DNA of 6,529 nt from assembly GCA_017618935.1 (NCBI GenBank), contig JAFZTG010000193.1, positions 1 through 6,529 on the forward strand. The letters are read 5' to 3'. This DNA is from Bacteroidales bacterium (GTDB lineage: Bacteria; Bacteroidota; Bacteroidia; Bacteroidales; UBA1715). Made by a program: the position numbers and the translations under genes. The notes beneath the pieces were generated by a model that had not been told where the DNA came from, did no database searches, and saw only the letters and a list, made by a program, of their open reading frames with translations. Positions 6,425 to 6,529 of the stretch are shown in pieces. Numbering within the stretch: position 1 is the stretch's first letter; each line of letters begins with the position of its first letter.

Positions 6425-6452
6425 GGTTTGGATGCTGTGACATATTCAAACC
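6425..6452 (+). other. Leader hairpin upstream of the right-edge gene
   Basis: GGTTTGGA (6425-6432) pairs with TTCAAACC (6445-6452) over eight pairs (one G-U), extendable by two more weak pairs. It lies just after the predicted start site and about 30 bases before the ATG. No T run follows, so it is not an intrinsic terminator; it could affect mRNA stability or translation. Confidence 0.4.
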
Positions 6453-6482
6453 ATAATAAAATTCAGAACAAAAGGTAAAAAC

Positions 6483-6529
6483 ATGGATTACAAATCATAC
6501 ACCTATCCAGAATTCGGGGCAATTGCCGA
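6483..6529 (+). CDS. Start of an unidentified gene, cut by the window edge
   Basis: ATG at 6483 opens a frame reading MDYKSYTYPEFGAIA that stays open to the last base (15 full codons). An AAAGG about eight bases before the ATG could act as a weak ribosome binding site, and a candidate promoter with a hairpin-bearing leader lies upstream. Fifteen residues are too few to recognise a family; no signal peptide is apparent, so a cytoplasmic protein is likelier. Its reality rests on the upstream signals and the lack of any competing gene here. Confidence 0.5.
   Translation, partial: MDYKSYTYPEFGAIA

Noticed and set aside
6160..6480. Terminal inverted repeats bounding the transposase relic (MITE-like element)
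   Set aside because: I compared the left flank with the reverse complement of the right flank by eye and saw no matching arms or target-site duplication.
1..6529. tRNA, rRNA, CRISPR array or defence system
   Set aside because: No cloverleaf-like segment, repeat-spacer array or recognisable defence gene is present; the genes are metabolic, translational or envelope functions.

Overview
The window looks like chromosomal DNA from a member of the Bacteroidota, probably Bacteroidales. The coding sequences are AT-leaning. Intergenic boxes match the Bacteroidota -7 promoter element TAnnTTTG rather than an E. coli -10. Shine-Dalgarno sequences are largely absent. The protein families (a Porin_10-type outer-membrane protein, a DUF4412-like secreted protein, a Bacteroidota-style LeuA) fit that phylum. 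This is inferred from motifs, not from a database search.

Layout: (1) Bases 2-364 (+) are the 3' end of a class A acid phosphatase of the PAP2 superfamily, cut by the window edge. (2) leuA, 2-isopropylmalate synthase, runs convergently on the minus strand (412-1914). Its 5' region (1931-2055) holds a complete leucine attenuator: a promoter, a 17-residue leader peptide with five consecutive Leu codons, competing anti-antiterminator and antiterminator pairings, and an intrinsic terminator just before leuA. (3) hisS, histidyl-tRNA synthetase, is transcribed divergently (2139-3500, +) from its own promoter. (4) A small secreted DUF4412-like protein (3570-4214, +) follows, with a near-perfect promoter of its own. 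(5) A predicted outer-membrane porin (4277-6145, -) converges on it. (6) From 6146 to the end the DNA is accessory in character: AT-rich dyads, a 46-codon relic resembling the N-terminus of a Bacteroidota transposase (6241-6381, +), a candidate promoter with a leader hairpin, and the first 15 codons of an unidentified gene (6483 onward, +).

Functionally this is mostly a housekeeping stretch of separately promoted genes, not one operon. leuA catalyses the committed step of leucine synthesis and appears monocistronic, so the attenuator would tune that single enzyme to charged tRNA-Leu. hisS is a translation gene. The phosphatase, DUF4412-like protein and porin act in the periplasm or envelope. 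The most interesting element is the leucine attenuator, whose leader peptide start codon lies so close to the promoter box that its mRNA may be leaderless or nearly so.
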